The translations under genes and the position numbers were made by a program. A model generated the notes under the pieces. The model saw nothing but the letters and a program-made list of their open reading frames with translations, had not been told where the DNA came from and ran no database searches. A stretch of DNA of 64,000 nt from assembly GCA_002428935.1 (NCBI GenBank), contig DIYG01000167.1, positions 40,492 through 104,491 of the forward strand, given 5' to 3'. How positions within the stretch are numbered: position 1 is the stretch's first letter; every line of letters starts with the position of its first letter. Positions 18,972 through 28,497 of the stretch are shown here, one piece after another. Origin of the DNA: Halieaceae bacterium UBA6060. GTDB lineage: Bacteria; Pseudomonadota; Gammaproteobacteria; Pseudomonadales; Halieaceae.

Positions 18972-21269
18972 TTAAGACAGGGCCAATTCTCCTTCCTCGG
19001 AATCTTCCGCCTCGGCAACCCGAACTTCCAGATCGTCTCCGGCGGCGTTGAGGCGCACCAGAGCCGTGCCGCCCTTACTGGCCAGCGGCCCAAAGAGAAC
19101 CATTTCCGCCAGAGGCTTTTTGATGTGCTCCTGGATCACCCGATCCATGGGCCGCGCGCCCATGTGCTTGTCGTAGCCTTTCTCCACAAGCCACAGCCGA
19201 GCATCTTCATCCACATCCAGAGTGATGCGTTTTTCATCGAGCTGTCCCTGAAGTTCGGCGAGGAACTTGTCTACCACCGTGAGAATGATGTCCTCACCAA
19301 GGGGCTGGAACTGCACCACGTTGTCCAAACGGTTACGGAATTCAGGAGTAAAGAGCCGGTTGATGGCTTCCATACCATCGCTGGAATGATCCTGGGCGGT
19401 AAAACCTATGGAGCGACGACTGATGCTTTCGGCGCCGGCATTGGTGGTCATAACCAAAATGACATTGCGGAAGTCAGCTTTGCGGCCGTTATTGTCCGTA
19501 AGGGTCCCGTGATCCATGACCTGCAGAAGCAGATTGAAGACTTCCGGATGAGCCTTCTCGATCTCGTCCAGGAGCACCACCGCATGGGGGTGTTTGGTCA
19601 CCGCATCGGTGAGCAGCCCCCCCTGATCAAATCCCACGTAACCCGGGGGCGCACCGATCAAGCGGGATACCGTGTGCCGCTCCATGTATTCGGACATATC
19701 AAAGCGAATGAGCTCCAGACCGAGAATCTTCGCAAGCTGCCGGGTGACTTCGGTTTTGCCGACACCCGTAGGCCCCGCAAGGAGGAACGAGCCGATGGGT
19801 TTGTCGCCGCCTCGCAGGCCCGCCCGCGCCATCTTTATAGACGTCGATAGGCTGGACACCGCCTCGTCTTGCCCGAACACTACCATACGCAGGTTGCTCT
19901 CGAGCTTTTGCAGCACTTCCTTGTCGTTGCGATTGACGGACTTGGGAGGGATACGCGCAATCTTTGCTACCACGGCTTCCACATCGTGTTTGCCAACGAC
20001 CTTCTTGCGTCGCGATGGGGGTTGTAACTGCTGATAGGCCCCCGCCTCATCAATGACATCGATAGCTTTGTCCGGCAAAAAGCGGTCTGTGATGTAGCGA
20101 GCTGATAAGTCCGTGGCAACCCGCAGGGCCTGATCCGTGTAACGCAGGCCGTGATGCTCCTCGAAGCGAGACTTGAGGCCCTTGAGAATCTTGTAGGCGT
20201 CATCGGTGCTGGGTTCCAGCACGTCAATCTTCTGAAAGCGTCGACTGAGGGCCTTATCTTTGTCGAAGATGCCACGGTATTCCTGAAACGTCGTCGATCC
20301 TATGCACCGCAGCTTGCCAGACGTCAGCAAAGGTTTAAGTAGGTTGCTGGCATCCATAACCCCGCCAGAGGCGGCACCCGCACCAATGATCGTGTGGATC
20401 TCATCGATAAAGAGGACGGCCCCATCACGTCGCTTCAGCTCCGCAAGAAGCCCTTTGAAGCGCTTTTCGAAATCACCTCTGTACTTCGTACCGGCAAGCA
20501 GGGCACCGAGATCCAGGGAGTACACCACGGCGTTCTCGAGCATCTCAGGGACTTCACCATCTTCTATGAGCTTGGCCAGGCCCTCGGCGATAGCCGTTTT
20601 ACCGACGCCGCTTTCACCCACCAGCAACGGATTGTTTTTCCGCCGCCGAGCCAAGACCTGAATCACCCGCTCTACTTCCGACGTGCGGCCGATCAGAGGA
20701 TCGATGCGTCCATCCCGGGCTTCTTCATTCAGATTTGTGGCGTAGGTATCCAGAGGATTCTTGTCGCCCTCCTCGCCACTCGCCTCCGTGGGCGCGGACT
20801 CTCGCTCTGGGCCGCTGTCGTCGTCACCGTCCTCGACTTTGGATATGCCGTGAGTGATGTAGTTGACCACGTCCAGGCGGGAGATGTTCTGAGTCTTGAG
20901 AAAATAGACCGCCTGCGATTCCTGCTCGGAAAAAATAGCCACCAGAACGTTGGCACCGGTGACCTCGCTCTTTCCGGAGCTTTGCACATGAAACACGGCG
21001 CGCTGGAGTACCCGTTGAAAGCCCAGCGTCGGCTGGGTCTCGCGGTCCTCTTCGTCTTCGGGAATTAGCGGGGTGGTAGAGTCGATAAACTCCACGAGAT
21101 CACCGCGCAGCGCGCTGAGCTGTGTCCCGCAGGCTTTCAACACGCGGATAGCGTCGTTGTTGTCCAGCAGCGCAAGTAGCAGATGCTCCACGGTCATAAA
21201 CTCGTGGCGGCGGGACCGGGCGGCGCGAAATGCGTCGTTCAACGTCTGTTCCAGTTCCTTGCTCAGCAT
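18972..21269 (-). CDS. clpA: ATP-dependent Clp protease ATP-binding subunit ClpA
   Basis: A 765-residue Hsp100 unfoldase. The frame extends 16 codons further upstream, but ATG 21269 has an AAGGAG site 8 bases ahead and begins MLSKELEQTLNDAFRAARSR, the normal ClpA N-domain. The first AAA module has GESGVGKTAIAEGLA and the second GPTGVGKTEVTRQLA. The IGF loop that docks on ClpP is visible as SIGFTAQD. ClpA unfolds substrates, including N-degrons delivered by ClpS, into ClpP (not in the window). It lies 20 bp downstream of clpS. Confidence 0.97.
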   Translation of the reverse strand: MLSKELEQTLNDAFRAARSRRHEFMTVEHLLLALLDNNDAIRVLKACGTQLSALRGDLVEFIDSTTPLIPEDEEDRETQPTLGFQRVLQRAVFHVQSSGKSEVTGANVLVAIFSEQESQAVYFLKTQNISRLDVVNYITHGISKVEDGDDDSGPERESAPTEASGEEGDKNPLDTYATNLNEEARDGRIDPLIGRTSEVERVIQVLARRRKNNPLLVGESGVGKTAIAEGLAKLIEDGEVPEMLENAVVYSLDLGALLAGTKYRGDFEKRFKGLLAELKRRDGAVLFIDEIHTIIGAGAASGGVMDASNLLKPLLTSGKLRCIGSTTFQEYRGIFDKDKALSRRFQKIDVLEPSTDDAYKILKGLKSRFEEHHGLRYTDQALRVATDLSARYITDRFLPDKAIDVIDEAGAYQQLQPPSRRKKVVGKHDVEAVVAKIARIPPKSVNRNDKEVLQKLESNLRMVVFGQDEAVSSLSTSIKMARAGLRGGDKPIGSFLLAGPTGVGKTEVTRQLAKILGLELIRFDMSEYMERHTVSRLIGAPPGYVGFDQGGLLTDAVTKHPHAVVLLDEIEKAHPEVFNLLLQVMDHGTLTDNNGRKADFRNVILVMTTNAGAESISRRSIGFTAQDHSSDGMEAINRLFTPEFRNRLDNVVQFQPLGEDIILTVVDKFLAELQGQLDEKRITLDVDEDARLWLVEKGYDKHMGARPMDRVIQEHIKKPLAEMVLFGPLASKGGTALVRLNAAGDDLEVRVAEAEDSEEGELALS

Positions 21270-21289
21270 GCGCTGTCTCCTTCGGTGAT

Positions 21290-21754
21290 TTAAGCCTCCG
21301 AGGCCTCGATCTCGCACAGTAGGGGATGCTGATGATCCCGGGCGTACTGATTAACCTGTGCGGCCTTGGTTTCGGCTATGTCCTTGGTGAAGATGCCACA
21401 AACACCCTTGCCCTGGGTATGAACCGTGAGCATGACCTGCGTTGCCTGTTCGCGATTCATCTTGAAGAACATCTCCAAGACCTCCACCACAAACTCCATG
21501 GGCGTGTAGTCGTCGTTTAGGAGCACAACCTTATACAGGGGGGGCTTTTTGACCTCGGGCTTGGCCTCAGCGACCGCCTGACCGCCCTCGCCCTCTTGAT
21601 CCGCGGGCTCATCCCCGGCCGTGGCAGCCGGAGGCACCCGCCCCGCCGAGCTCCAGGGCGTCAACGGCAAGCTATCCGCACCTAAACCTGCACTATAGGT
21701 AGGGCTATAGGCGGGCACCGGGCTCAATTCAGGATGAGGCAAAAACGATAGCAT
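21290..21754 (-). CDS. clpS: ClpS adaptor with long N-terminal extension
   Basis: The core (about residues 70-154) is typical ClpS: YKVVLLNDDYTPMEFVVEVL with the NDDYT N-degron pocket, then TVHTQGKGVCGIFTKDIAET. ClpS binds N-terminal Leu, Phe, Tyr or Trp and hands the protein to ClpA. The N-terminus is unusually long. About 68 residues rich in Pro, Ala, Gly and Glu precede the core, whereas E. coli ClpS has about 25. An in-frame later start would shorten it, but no ATG occurs in the tail; the ATG at 21754 is the first in frame. Overlap of substrate production (aat, bpt) and delivery is striking here. Confidence 0.9.
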   Translation of the reverse strand: MLSFLPHPELSPVPAYSPTYSAGLGADSLPLTPWSSAGRVPPAATAGDEPADQEGEGGQAVAEAKPEVKKPPLYKVVLLNDDYTPMEFVVEVLEMFFKMNREQATQVMLTVHTQGKGVCGIFTKDIAETKAAQVNQYARDHQHPLLCEIEASEA

Positions 21755-21828
21755 CGTGGCGATTATAAGCGTTTTGTTCCCGGGTGCGACCGACCTTGGT
21801 CCCTCGGAGAAATAAAGTTAGAGAAATC

Positions 21829-21866
21829 AAAAAACCCGCCGCGGTCAAACCGTCGACGGGCTGTTT
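21829..21866 (-). terminator. Rho-independent terminator after icd
   Basis: On the minus strand, GCCCGTCGACGGT and ACCGCGGCGGGT-like arms (plus positions about 21838-21862) form a GC-rich hairpin followed by a TTTTTT run. It stands between the icd stop (21947) and the clpS start (21754), so icd transcription should end here. Confidence 0.7.
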
Positions 21867-21946
21867 GATGGGCTGATCCCCTGAGCGTAAACAGGCAGTC
21901 AGGTCGACGATCAACCTGCTTCCCGCCCCGAGGGGATCTTAAGGGC

Positions 21947-23200
21947 CTACATGGCTGCGATAATTTTCTCGCCAAAGCCCGAGCAACTGACCAGCGTGGC
22001 GCCTTCCATAAGACGCTCGAAGTCGTAAGTCACGGTACCGTTTTGAATCGCGCCGTTCATGCCATCGATAATCTTATCGGCGGCTTCGTTCCAACCCATG
22101 TGACGCAGCATCATCTCGGCGGAGAGAATAAGCGATCCGGGGTTGACCTTGTCCTGGCCCGCGTACTTGGGTGCCGTGCCGTGGGTGGCTTCAAACAATG
22201 CCACCGTATCGGACAGATTGGCGCCCGGTGCAATACCGATGCCGCCGACCTGCGCGGCAAGGGCGTCCGACAGGTAATCACCGTTGAGGTTCAGGGTAGC
22301 GACCACGGAGTACTCGCGCGGGCGCGTAAGCACCTGCTGGAGCATGGCATCAGCGATCACATCCTTGATGACAATCTCTTTGCCCGTGTTGGGGTTCTTG
22401 ATAGAAACCCAGGGACCGCCATCGAGAAGCTCACCACCAAACTCTTCCTGGGCCAGTTCATAACCCCAATCCCGGAAAGCACCTTCCGTGAATTTCATGA
22501 TGTTGCCCTTGTGCACCAGAGTCACGGAGGGCAGATCCTGATCGATAGCGTACTGAATGGCTTTGCGCACCAGGCGCTTCGTGCCTTCGGCAGACACGGG
22601 CTTGATACCGATGCCGACATTCTGAGGGAAGCGTATCTTTGTCGCGCCCATTTCTTTAATGATGAAGTCGACGACCTTTTGCGCTTCATCGGTACCCGCT
22701 TCGTATTCGATGCCCGCATAGATGTCTTCCGAGTTCTCACGGAAGATCACCATGTTGCAGTCGCCGGGGTTCTTCACGGGAGACGGTACGCCTTCAAACC
22801 AGCGTACGGGACGCAGACAGGTGTAAAGATCCAACTCCTGGCGCAGGGCCACATTTAGCGAGCGAAAGCCGCCACCTACGGGCGTCGTCAAGGGGCCCTT
22901 GATAGCCACCGAGTACTCTTTGATGGCGTCCAAAGTTTCTTCCGGAAACCAGTCGCCTTCATACAGCTCCGCTGCCTTTTCCCCGGTGTAGATCTCCATC
23001 CAGGAAATCTTACGGCTGCCGTCATAAGCCTTGGCGACGGCTGCATCGACGACATCGATCATTACCGGGCTGATATCGACACCGATACCGTCACCCTCGA
23101 TGTAGGGGATAATGGGATTATCGGGAACGTTGAGGCTGTTGTCCTCGTTGACGGTAATCCGCGTACCACTATCGGGAACTTTAATGTGCTGATAAGCCAT
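21947..23200 (-). CDS. icd: Isocitrate dehydrogenase (NADP+)
   Basis: A 417-residue dimeric-type isocitrate dehydrogenase of the TCA cycle, converting isocitrate to 2-oxoglutarate and CO2. IPYIEGDGIGVDISPVM is the N-terminal motif. The phosphorylatable Ser lies in PVGGGFRSLNVALRQ, the site used by the AceK kinase in relatives. NLNGDYLSDALAAQVGG and ATHGTAPKYAGQDKVNPGS are the metal and NADP regions. The length is normal. It is divergent from rluE across 320 bp and is followed by its own terminator. Confidence 0.97.
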   Translation of the reverse strand: MAYQHIKVPDSGTRITVNEDNSLNVPDNPIIPYIEGDGIGVDISPVMIDVVDAAVAKAYDGSRKISWMEIYTGEKAAELYEGDWFPEETLDAIKEYSVAIKGPLTTPVGGGFRSLNVALRQELDLYTCLRPVRWFEGVPSPVKNPGDCNMVIFRENSEDIYAGIEYEAGTDEAQKVVDFIIKEMGATKIRFPQNVGIGIKPVSAEGTKRLVRKAIQYAIDQDLPSVTLVHKGNIMKFTEGAFRDWGYELAQEEFGGELLDGGPWVSIKNPNTGKEIVIKDVIADAMLQQVLTRPREYSVVATLNLNGDYLSDALAAQVGGIGIAPGANLSDTVALFEATHGTAPKYAGQDKVNPGSLILSAEMMLRHMGWNEAADKIIDGMNGAIQNGTVTYDFERLMEGATLVSCSGFGEKIIAAM

Positions 23201-23532
23201 GGAATGCTCCAGTTTTCCTGTTTGCTAGCCGATTATTAGACGTTCACTTGAACTCATGCGTTTTGATTTATATTGCTGTCTAAGTACGCCCTGGGGCACA
23301 GGACTCACCGTCGCGTTTGACCGGGTGTTCGAGCCACCACTTGCGCAGCAATCAGCTCGGGTAGACAGCCTGGGAGTGAGGGCCCATTGGTAGATCGACC
23401 TATATCGCCCTATGGAGGTGGCAAGCCCCCTACTGGCCAGTCTTTTGGACTGACACAGCCTCCGAAAATCGCCGCGCAGTTTAGCAGAAGCAAGACCGCG
23501 ATTGCGGATTTTTCACAGTTTTGCCTCCGTTC
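23201..23532. other. Divergent intergenic region icd / rluE
   Basis: About 330 bp without a gene. It must carry the promoters of both icd (left) and rluE (right). The icd-proximal part is AT-rich (TTTTGATTTATATTGCTG), a plausible promoter zone. I see no tRNA-like fold, riboswitch or complete palindrome here. Confidence 0.5.
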
Positions 23533-24123
23533 ATGAACATCATCCTCCTGAACAAGCCGTATCGCGTTCTCAGCCAATTCACCGACAGCCAGGGTCGTCG
23601 TACCCTCGCCGAATTTGTCGACGAACCGGGTTTTTATCCCGCCGGACGTCTGGACTATGACTCTGAGGGACTGATACTTCTCTGCGACGACGGTCGTCTA
23701 CAACAGCGCATCAGCAATCCCCAGGGTGGTCATTGGAAAACCTATCTCCTGCAGCTTGAGGGCCAGATCGATGAGGCCGCCCTGAACGCCCTGCAAACAG
23801 GGGTCAAACTCAAGGATGGGCTTACCCGCCCCGCTCGAGTTCACCTCATCGATAACCCACCTTTGTGGACCCGTAGCCCTCCCGTGCGTTACCGGGCTGC
23901 GATCCCCACATCGTGGATTGAAATTGCCATACAGGAGGGTCGGAATCGCCAGTTGCGACGGATGGCCGCTGCCGTGGGATTCCCCGTGCTGCGCCTTGTC
24001 CGTACCGCTATCGGTGACTGGACTCTGGGTCAGCTTCAACCGGGCGAGCAACGGCGAGAAACCGTACACCTGCCCAGGTCCCACCCCCAACGTAGGCAAC
24101 GCGGGAGGGCTCAGCGTCGCTAG
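23533..24123 (+). CDS. rluE: 23S rRNA pseudouridine synthase RluE-type
   Basis: About 196 residues from ATG 23533. It begins NIILLNKPYRVLSQFTD, has the catalytic Asp motif AGRLDYDSEGLILLCDDG, and ends the fold with QEGRNRQLRRMAAAVGFPVLRLVR. These are the RsuA/RluBEF family motifs. There is no N-terminal S4 domain, which fits RluE (target U2457 in E. coli 23S rRNA). The tail RSHPQRRQRGRAQRR is basic. Specificity within the family is inferred from length and synteny with icd. Confidence 0.88.
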   Translation: MNIILLNKPYRVLSQFTDSQGRRTLAEFVDEPGFYPAGRLDYDSEGLILLCDDGRLQQRISNPQGGHWKTYLLQLEGQIDEAALNALQTGVKLKDGLTRPARVHLIDNPPLWTRSPPVRYRAAIPTSWIEIAIQEGRNRQLRRMAAAVGFPVLRLVRTAIGDWTLGQLQPGEQRRETVHLPRSHPQRRQRGRAQRR

Positions 24124-24253
24124 GGAGCGCGCCGCCGACAGGGCGCGCAATACTCAGAAGAACGCCCTGCTTCTGGTAGAATTACCCCTGCCGCCTGCCA
24201 CAGCAGGCTCTCGTATCCCCATTGCCCCAGGGGTGTATCAGCCTTAGATCATC

Positions 24254-25360
24254 ATGAGCAAAAAACAGAAAGTCATCGTCGGCATGTCCGGGGGCGTCGA
24301 CTCCTCCGTTGCGGCCCTGTTGCTTTTAGAGCAGGGCTACCATGTCGAGGGTCTGTTCATGAAGAATTGGGAGGAAGACGACGGCACGGAGTATTGCACC
24401 GCCAAGGAGGACTACGCCGATGCGCAGGCCGTGGCGGACCTGCTGGGTATCCCCCTCCATGGTGCCAACTTTGCCGCCGAGTACTGGGACAACGTCTTCG
24501 AACATTTCCTCGCTGAATACCGTGCCGGACGCACCCCCAACCCTGACATCCTGTGCAACCGGGAAATCAAGTTTCGCGCCTTCCTCGATTATGCAGAGAC
24601 CCTGGGATCTGACCTTATCGCGACGGGGCACTACGCACGTCGTGGACAAGCCGGGCAACGAGCAACGCTCCTCAAGGGTCTGGATGGCAACAAGGACCAA
24701 AGCTACTTCCTTCACGCCGTGGGTCACAAAGAGCTAGCCAGGACCTTGTTCCCCGTGGGGGAGCTGGCCAAAGCGGAGGTGCGCGAACGGGCTCAGGCCA
24801 CCGGGCTTTGCACCCACGACAAGAAAGATTCCACGGGGATCTGCTTTATCGGCGAACGGCGCTTTAAAGACTTCCTGCAACGCTATCTACCGGCGCAACC
24901 AGGAAGCATCGAAACCCTCGACGGAGAGGTCCTGGGAGAGCATCAGGGCCTCATGTATCACACCATTGGGCAACGTCAGGGTTTAGGCATTGGTGGCCTA
25001 CGCAGCCACGACGAAGCCCCCTGGTACGTCGCGGGGAAAGATCTCAAGCGCAACGTATTGACCGTTGTCCAGGGCAATGAGCACCCCGCTCTATACGCAG
25101 ACTGCCTATGGGCCGGAGATCTGTTCTGGATCAGCGGCGAAGCCCCGGACTTACCCTTTCGAGCTACAGCGAAAATTCGCTACCGACAGCCCGATCAAAG
25201 CTGCACCATCAGCCCCTCTGGAAGCGGCTATCACATCAGTTTTGACAACCCCCAGCGCGCCATCACCCCAGGGCAATCAGCGGTAATCTACGCTGGAGAC
25301 GAGTGCCTCGGGGGCGGTGTTATCGAACGCGCGGAATCTTCGGGAGCTCTGGCCGCGTGA
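24254..25360 (+). CDS. mnmA: tRNA 2-thiouridine synthase MnmA
   Basis: A 368-residue MnmA. The PP-loop GMSGGVDSSVAALLL lies at about 9-23. The two catalytic cysteines are C101 in PDILCNREIKF and C197 in STGICFIGER. The central domain carries YHTIGQRQGLGIGG and the C-terminal beta-barrel follows. It adenylates U34 of Lys, Glu and Gln tRNAs and transfers sulfur from the Tus relay. Its stop overlaps the hflD start (GTGA), and the order mnmA-hflD-purB is the common gammaproteobacterial one. Confidence 0.97.
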   Translation: MSKKQKVIVGMSGGVDSSVAALLLLEQGYHVEGLFMKNWEEDDGTEYCTAKEDYADAQAVADLLGIPLHGANFAAEYWDNVFEHFLAEYRAGRTPNPDILCNREIKFRAFLDYAETLGSDLIATGHYARRGQAGQRATLLKGLDGNKDQSYFLHAVGHKELARTLFPVGELAKAEVRERAQATGLCTHDKKDSTGICFIGERRFKDFLQRYLPAQPGSIETLDGEVLGEHQGLMYHTIGQRQGLGIGGLRSHDEAPWYVAGKDLKRNVLTVVQGNEHPALYADCLWAGDLFWISGEAPDLPFRATAKIRYRQPDQSCTISPSGSGYHISFDNPQRAITPGQSAVIYAGDECLGGGVIERAESSGALAA

Positions 25361-25986
25361 ACGAGATTCGAGAGCAGGCCATCGCCCTGGCGGGCGTCGC
25401 CCAGGCGGCGCGTATCGTCGATCAGTTGTCCAAGACGGGAAGTTATCCCCTGGAGTTTTTAGAGTCTTCCGTCAACAGCCTTTTCGTCTTCGATCTCGAT
25501 CAGGCCGAAGACATGTTCGGTGGCTTGCCCGGCGTGCGCCTGGGTTTGCAAAATCTCTGCGCCCTCCTCGCGAACCAGCGCGAAAGCGAACACCGCGATG
25601 CGGTACGCTATTTCTTCAACCTGCTCCACCTGGAGCGCCGCTTCGCCGCCGACGAGCACATGCGTGATGTAGTGCGCTCGCGCCTCGAGCACGCTAGTTT
25701 TCGCGCCGAGCATTTCGCAAACCATGTCAGCGACATCTGCCACAGCATATCCGGCATCTACCAGGACACCTTCAGCCAGTTGCCTCAGCGCATCAAGGTC
25801 ACGGGTAGCGCCCAGCATCTGGAGAATGAGCAGAATGCCGATATCGTTCGCAGCCTGCTCTTGGCTGGAATTCGATCCGCCTATCTCTGGCGACAGTTAA
25901 ACGGTCGTCGTTGGAAATTGGCGTTTCAACGGAAGAGTATGCTGCAAACCGCCCAGGAGTTATCCCGGGGCCTCGGTGTCGTTTAA
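25357..25986 (+). CDS. hflD: High-frequency lysogenization protein HflD homologue
   Basis: A 209-residue all-helical protein. GTG 25357 overlaps the mnmA stop, which fixes the start better than the in-frame codons further upstream. REQAIALAGVAQAARIVDQL is the family opening, and SSVNSLFVFDLDQAEDMFGG follows. HflD is a peripheral membrane protein; in E. coli it affects lambda CII stability. Its general cellular role is unclear. Its position between mnmA and purB is conserved and supports the call. Confidence 0.92.
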   Translation: MNEIREQAIALAGVAQAARIVDQLSKTGSYPLEFLESSVNSLFVFDLDQAEDMFGGLPGVRLGLQNLCALLANQRESEHRDAVRYFFNLLHLERRFAADEHMRDVVRSRLEHASFRAEHFANHVSDICHSISGIYQDTFSQLPQRIKVTGSAQHLENEQNADIVRSLLLAGIRSAYLWRQLNGRRWKLAFQRKSMLQTAQELSRGLGVV

Positions 25987-26001
25987 CTACAGGACCGATT
26001 A

Positions 26002-27381
26002 ATGACTGATCCGCTCCCCCTTTCGCCGCTGACCGCCGTCACGCCTCTTGATGGGCGCTATGGCGACAAGACCCGCGCCCTGGGGCAGGTGTTTAGCGAG
26101 TACGGCTTGATACGACGCCGGGTGGTCGTAGAAGTTCAATGGCTCCTCGCCCTGTCACGGGAACCACAAATCATCGAGGTACCCGCGCTGTCACCCGCAG
26201 CGGTGCAGGAGTTGTCCGCTATCGCCGACGACTTTTCCGTGGACGATGCCCATGGAGTCAAAGCGATCGAGGAAACCACCAACCACGATGTAAAAGCGGT
26301 GGAATACTTCATCAAGGAACGTTTTCGGGGGGAGCCGGAACTGCAGCGCATTTCCGAGTTCGTTCACTTTGCCTGCACCTCGGAAGACATAAACAACCTG
26401 GCCCACGCGCTCATGTTGCGAGACGGACTGGAAGACACCTTGCTACCGGCTCTCCACGACCTGTTAGAACAGCTCCGACAGCAGGCCCGGAGCCTCGCCG
26501 ACCAGCCCATGCTGTCACGGACCCACGGCCAAACCGCCAGCCCAACGACCCTGGGTAAAGAAATTGCCAACAGCGCGGCGCGGCTGGAAAGACAGATCAC
26601 CCGCATTGAAGGCGTTCCCCTCCTTGGCAAGATCAACGGTGCGGTCGGAAACTACAACGCTCACCTAGCCAGCTATCCCCAGCTCGACTGGCCCCAGTTC
26701 AGCGCCCGGTTCATTGCGGGCCTGGGGCTGGAGCAAAACCCTTACACCACGCAAATTGAGCCCCATGACTACATGGCGGAACTTTTCGACGCGATGGCCG
26801 GCGCCAACACGGTACTCCTGGATTTTGCCCGCGATGTCTGGGGCTATATCTCGCTGGGTTACTTTCGCCAAAAGACCATCGCGGGGGAAATCGGTTCATC
26901 GACCATGCCGCACAAGGTCAACCCCATCGACTTTGAAAACGCCGAGGGCAATCTCGGTTTAGCCAATGCGGTCCTCGGTCATTTGAGCGGCAAACTTCCC
27001 GTCAGTCGTTGGCAGCGAGACCTCAGTGATTCGACGGTGCTGCGCAACATGGGGGTGGGCTTTGCGTACACCCTCATCGCCTTGCAATCCCTGAACAAAG
27101 GACTTCGTAAGCTGGAGACCAATCCGGCGCGGATGGACGAAGACCTCGACAGCAGCTGGGAGGTTCTCGCCGAACCGATTCAAACGGTCATGCGACGCTA
27201 CGGCATCGACGAGCCCTATGAAAAACTCAAAGCCCTCACCCGCGGGCAAAGCGTCACGGCGCAGCGGATTCGCGAGTTCATCAACACCCTCGACATACCT
27301 GAGGCTGCTCGCGAGGAGCTGCTGGAAATGACCCCAGCGACCTACACGGGTAACGCCGCAGCTCAAGCCCGGCAGATCTGA
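26002..27381 (+). CDS. purB: Adenylosuccinate lyase
   Basis: A 459-residue member of the fumarase/aspartase superfamily. The N-terminal TPLDGRYGDKTRALGQVFSE and the signature GSSTMPHKVNPIDFENAEGN, with the catalytic Ser loop, are clear. TRTHGQ-like RTHGQTASPTTLGKE holds a catalytic His. It cleaves SAICAR and adenylosuccinate in purine synthesis. The length is right for the E. coli-type enzyme. It follows hflD by 15 bp, and the roxA start comes 3 bp after its stop. Confidence 0.97.
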   Translation: MTDPLPLSPLTAVTPLDGRYGDKTRALGQVFSEYGLIRRRVVVEVQWLLALSREPQIIEVPALSPAAVQELSAIADDFSVDDAHGVKAIEETTNHDVKAVEYFIKERFRGEPELQRISEFVHFACTSEDINNLAHALMLRDGLEDTLLPALHDLLEQLRQQARSLADQPMLSRTHGQTASPTTLGKEIANSAARLERQITRIEGVPLLGKINGAVGNYNAHLASYPQLDWPQFSARFIAGLGLEQNPYTTQIEPHDYMAELFDAMAGANTVLLDFARDVWGYISLGYFRQKTIAGEIGSSTMPHKVNPIDFENAEGNLGLANAVLGHLSGKLPVSRWQRDLSDSTVLRNMGVGFAYTLIALQSLNKGLRKLETNPARMDEDLDSSWEVLAEPIQTVMRRYGIDEPYEKLKALTRGQSVTAQRIREFINTLDIPEAAREELLEMTPATYTGNAAAQARQI

Positions 27382-27384
27382 CTG

Positions 27385-28497
27385 TTGCCTCCCTACCGCC
27401 TGGAACTGGAAACCGAGGACTTTCTCGCCCGGTACTGGCAACGGGAACACGCCTACCTACCCGCTGCCCTGGCACCGTTTGTCCCTCCGGCGGACGCCGA
27501 TGAACTCGCGGGACTGGCACTGGAGGAAGGCGTCGATGCAAGGATAGTTACCGGCCAGGCCCCTTACTGGGAGCAGCATCGGGGTCCCTTTAGGGGCGAA
27601 GACTTCCAAAGGCAGGAGCCCTGGACCCTGCTGGTTCAAAGCGTTGATCATTACTGGGATGAGGCCGCTGAGCTGCTCCATGCGATACCGTCTTTGCCCA
27701 CCTGGCGCCTCGATGATGTGATGATGAGCTACGCCAACGATGGCGGTAGCGCCGGTCCCCATTACGACAACTACGATGTTTTCATCATCCAGGGCGAAGG
27801 ACAGCGACGGTGGCAAATCGGAGGCTTTTGCGACAGCGACACGCCGCGCCTGCCCCACGATGAGCTACGTCTCCTGGCGAATTTCCAGGCCCGAGCCGAA
27901 TACCTTCTCAACCCCGGCGATGTTCTCTACATACCTCCTGGAGTCGCTCACTTTGGCGTTAGCCTCGGCGAGTCAACGAGCTTCTCCATAGGCTTTCGCG
28001 CTCCGAGGCTCAGCGATCTGCTGGCCGCCTGGGTAGACAATCGCCTTGAGGAGATTGAAGACGACGTGCTTTTCCGCGATCCCGGTCGAGAACCTGTCTG
28101 GCGCCGGGGAGAGATCACCTCCCGAGATCTTGAACGTGCGAGTGTGCAGGTGCGAGCTGCTCTGGAGAACGACGATCCTCGATGGCTCGGAGAGGCTTTA
28201 ACCATTGGCGGTGCTTCAGCCCCCCAAAGGAACGAGCCCGCCGATCTCTCCCTGGACTCCGTCGCCAACATGCGACGGACTCCGGGTAGCCGTTTGGCCT
28301 GGTATCACGCGGAAAATGAACTCCTGGTGTTCGCCAATGGTGCCTGTCGCGATGTGCCTATGGCGCTGCAGGAGGCCGTCGAACAACTCTGCGATGACCA
28401 GCGCATTCCCGTCGACGCCACCCTGGACACCCACGATGCCGCCGGCCCCCTCCTTCGCTGGCTTATGCGAGAAGGATGTATCGAACCCGATGATTGA
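27385..28497 (+). CDS. roxA: Ribosomal protein uL16 3-hydroxylase RoxA (YcfD-like)
   Basis: A 370-residue JmjC/cupin oxygenase starting at TTG 27385. The iron site is H-x-D in GSAGPHYDNYDVFIIQGEG, with the distal His in PPGVAHFGVSLGE. RYWQREHAYLPAALAPF is the family N-terminus. The C-terminal half forms the dimerisation and winged-helix region. YcfD hydroxylates an Arg of ribosomal protein uL16 using O2 and 2-oxoglutarate, so icd product and oxygen supply are relevant. The gene overlaps the next one by 8 bp. Confidence 0.9.
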   Translation: MPPYRLELETEDFLARYWQREHAYLPAALAPFVPPADADELAGLALEEGVDARIVTGQAPYWEQHRGPFRGEDFQRQEPWTLLVQSVDHYWDEAAELLHAIPSLPTWRLDDVMMSYANDGGSAGPHYDNYDVFIIQGEGQRRWQIGGFCDSDTPRLPHDELRLLANFQARAEYLLNPGDVLYIPPGVAHFGVSLGESTSFSIGFRAPRLSDLLAAWVDNRLEEIEDDVLFRDPGREPVWRRGEITSRDLERASVQVRAALENDDPRWLGEALTIGGASAPQRNEPADLSLDSVANMRRTPGSRLAWYHAENELLVFANGACRDVPMALQEAVEQLCDDQRIPVDATLDTHDAAGPLLRWLMREGCIEPDD

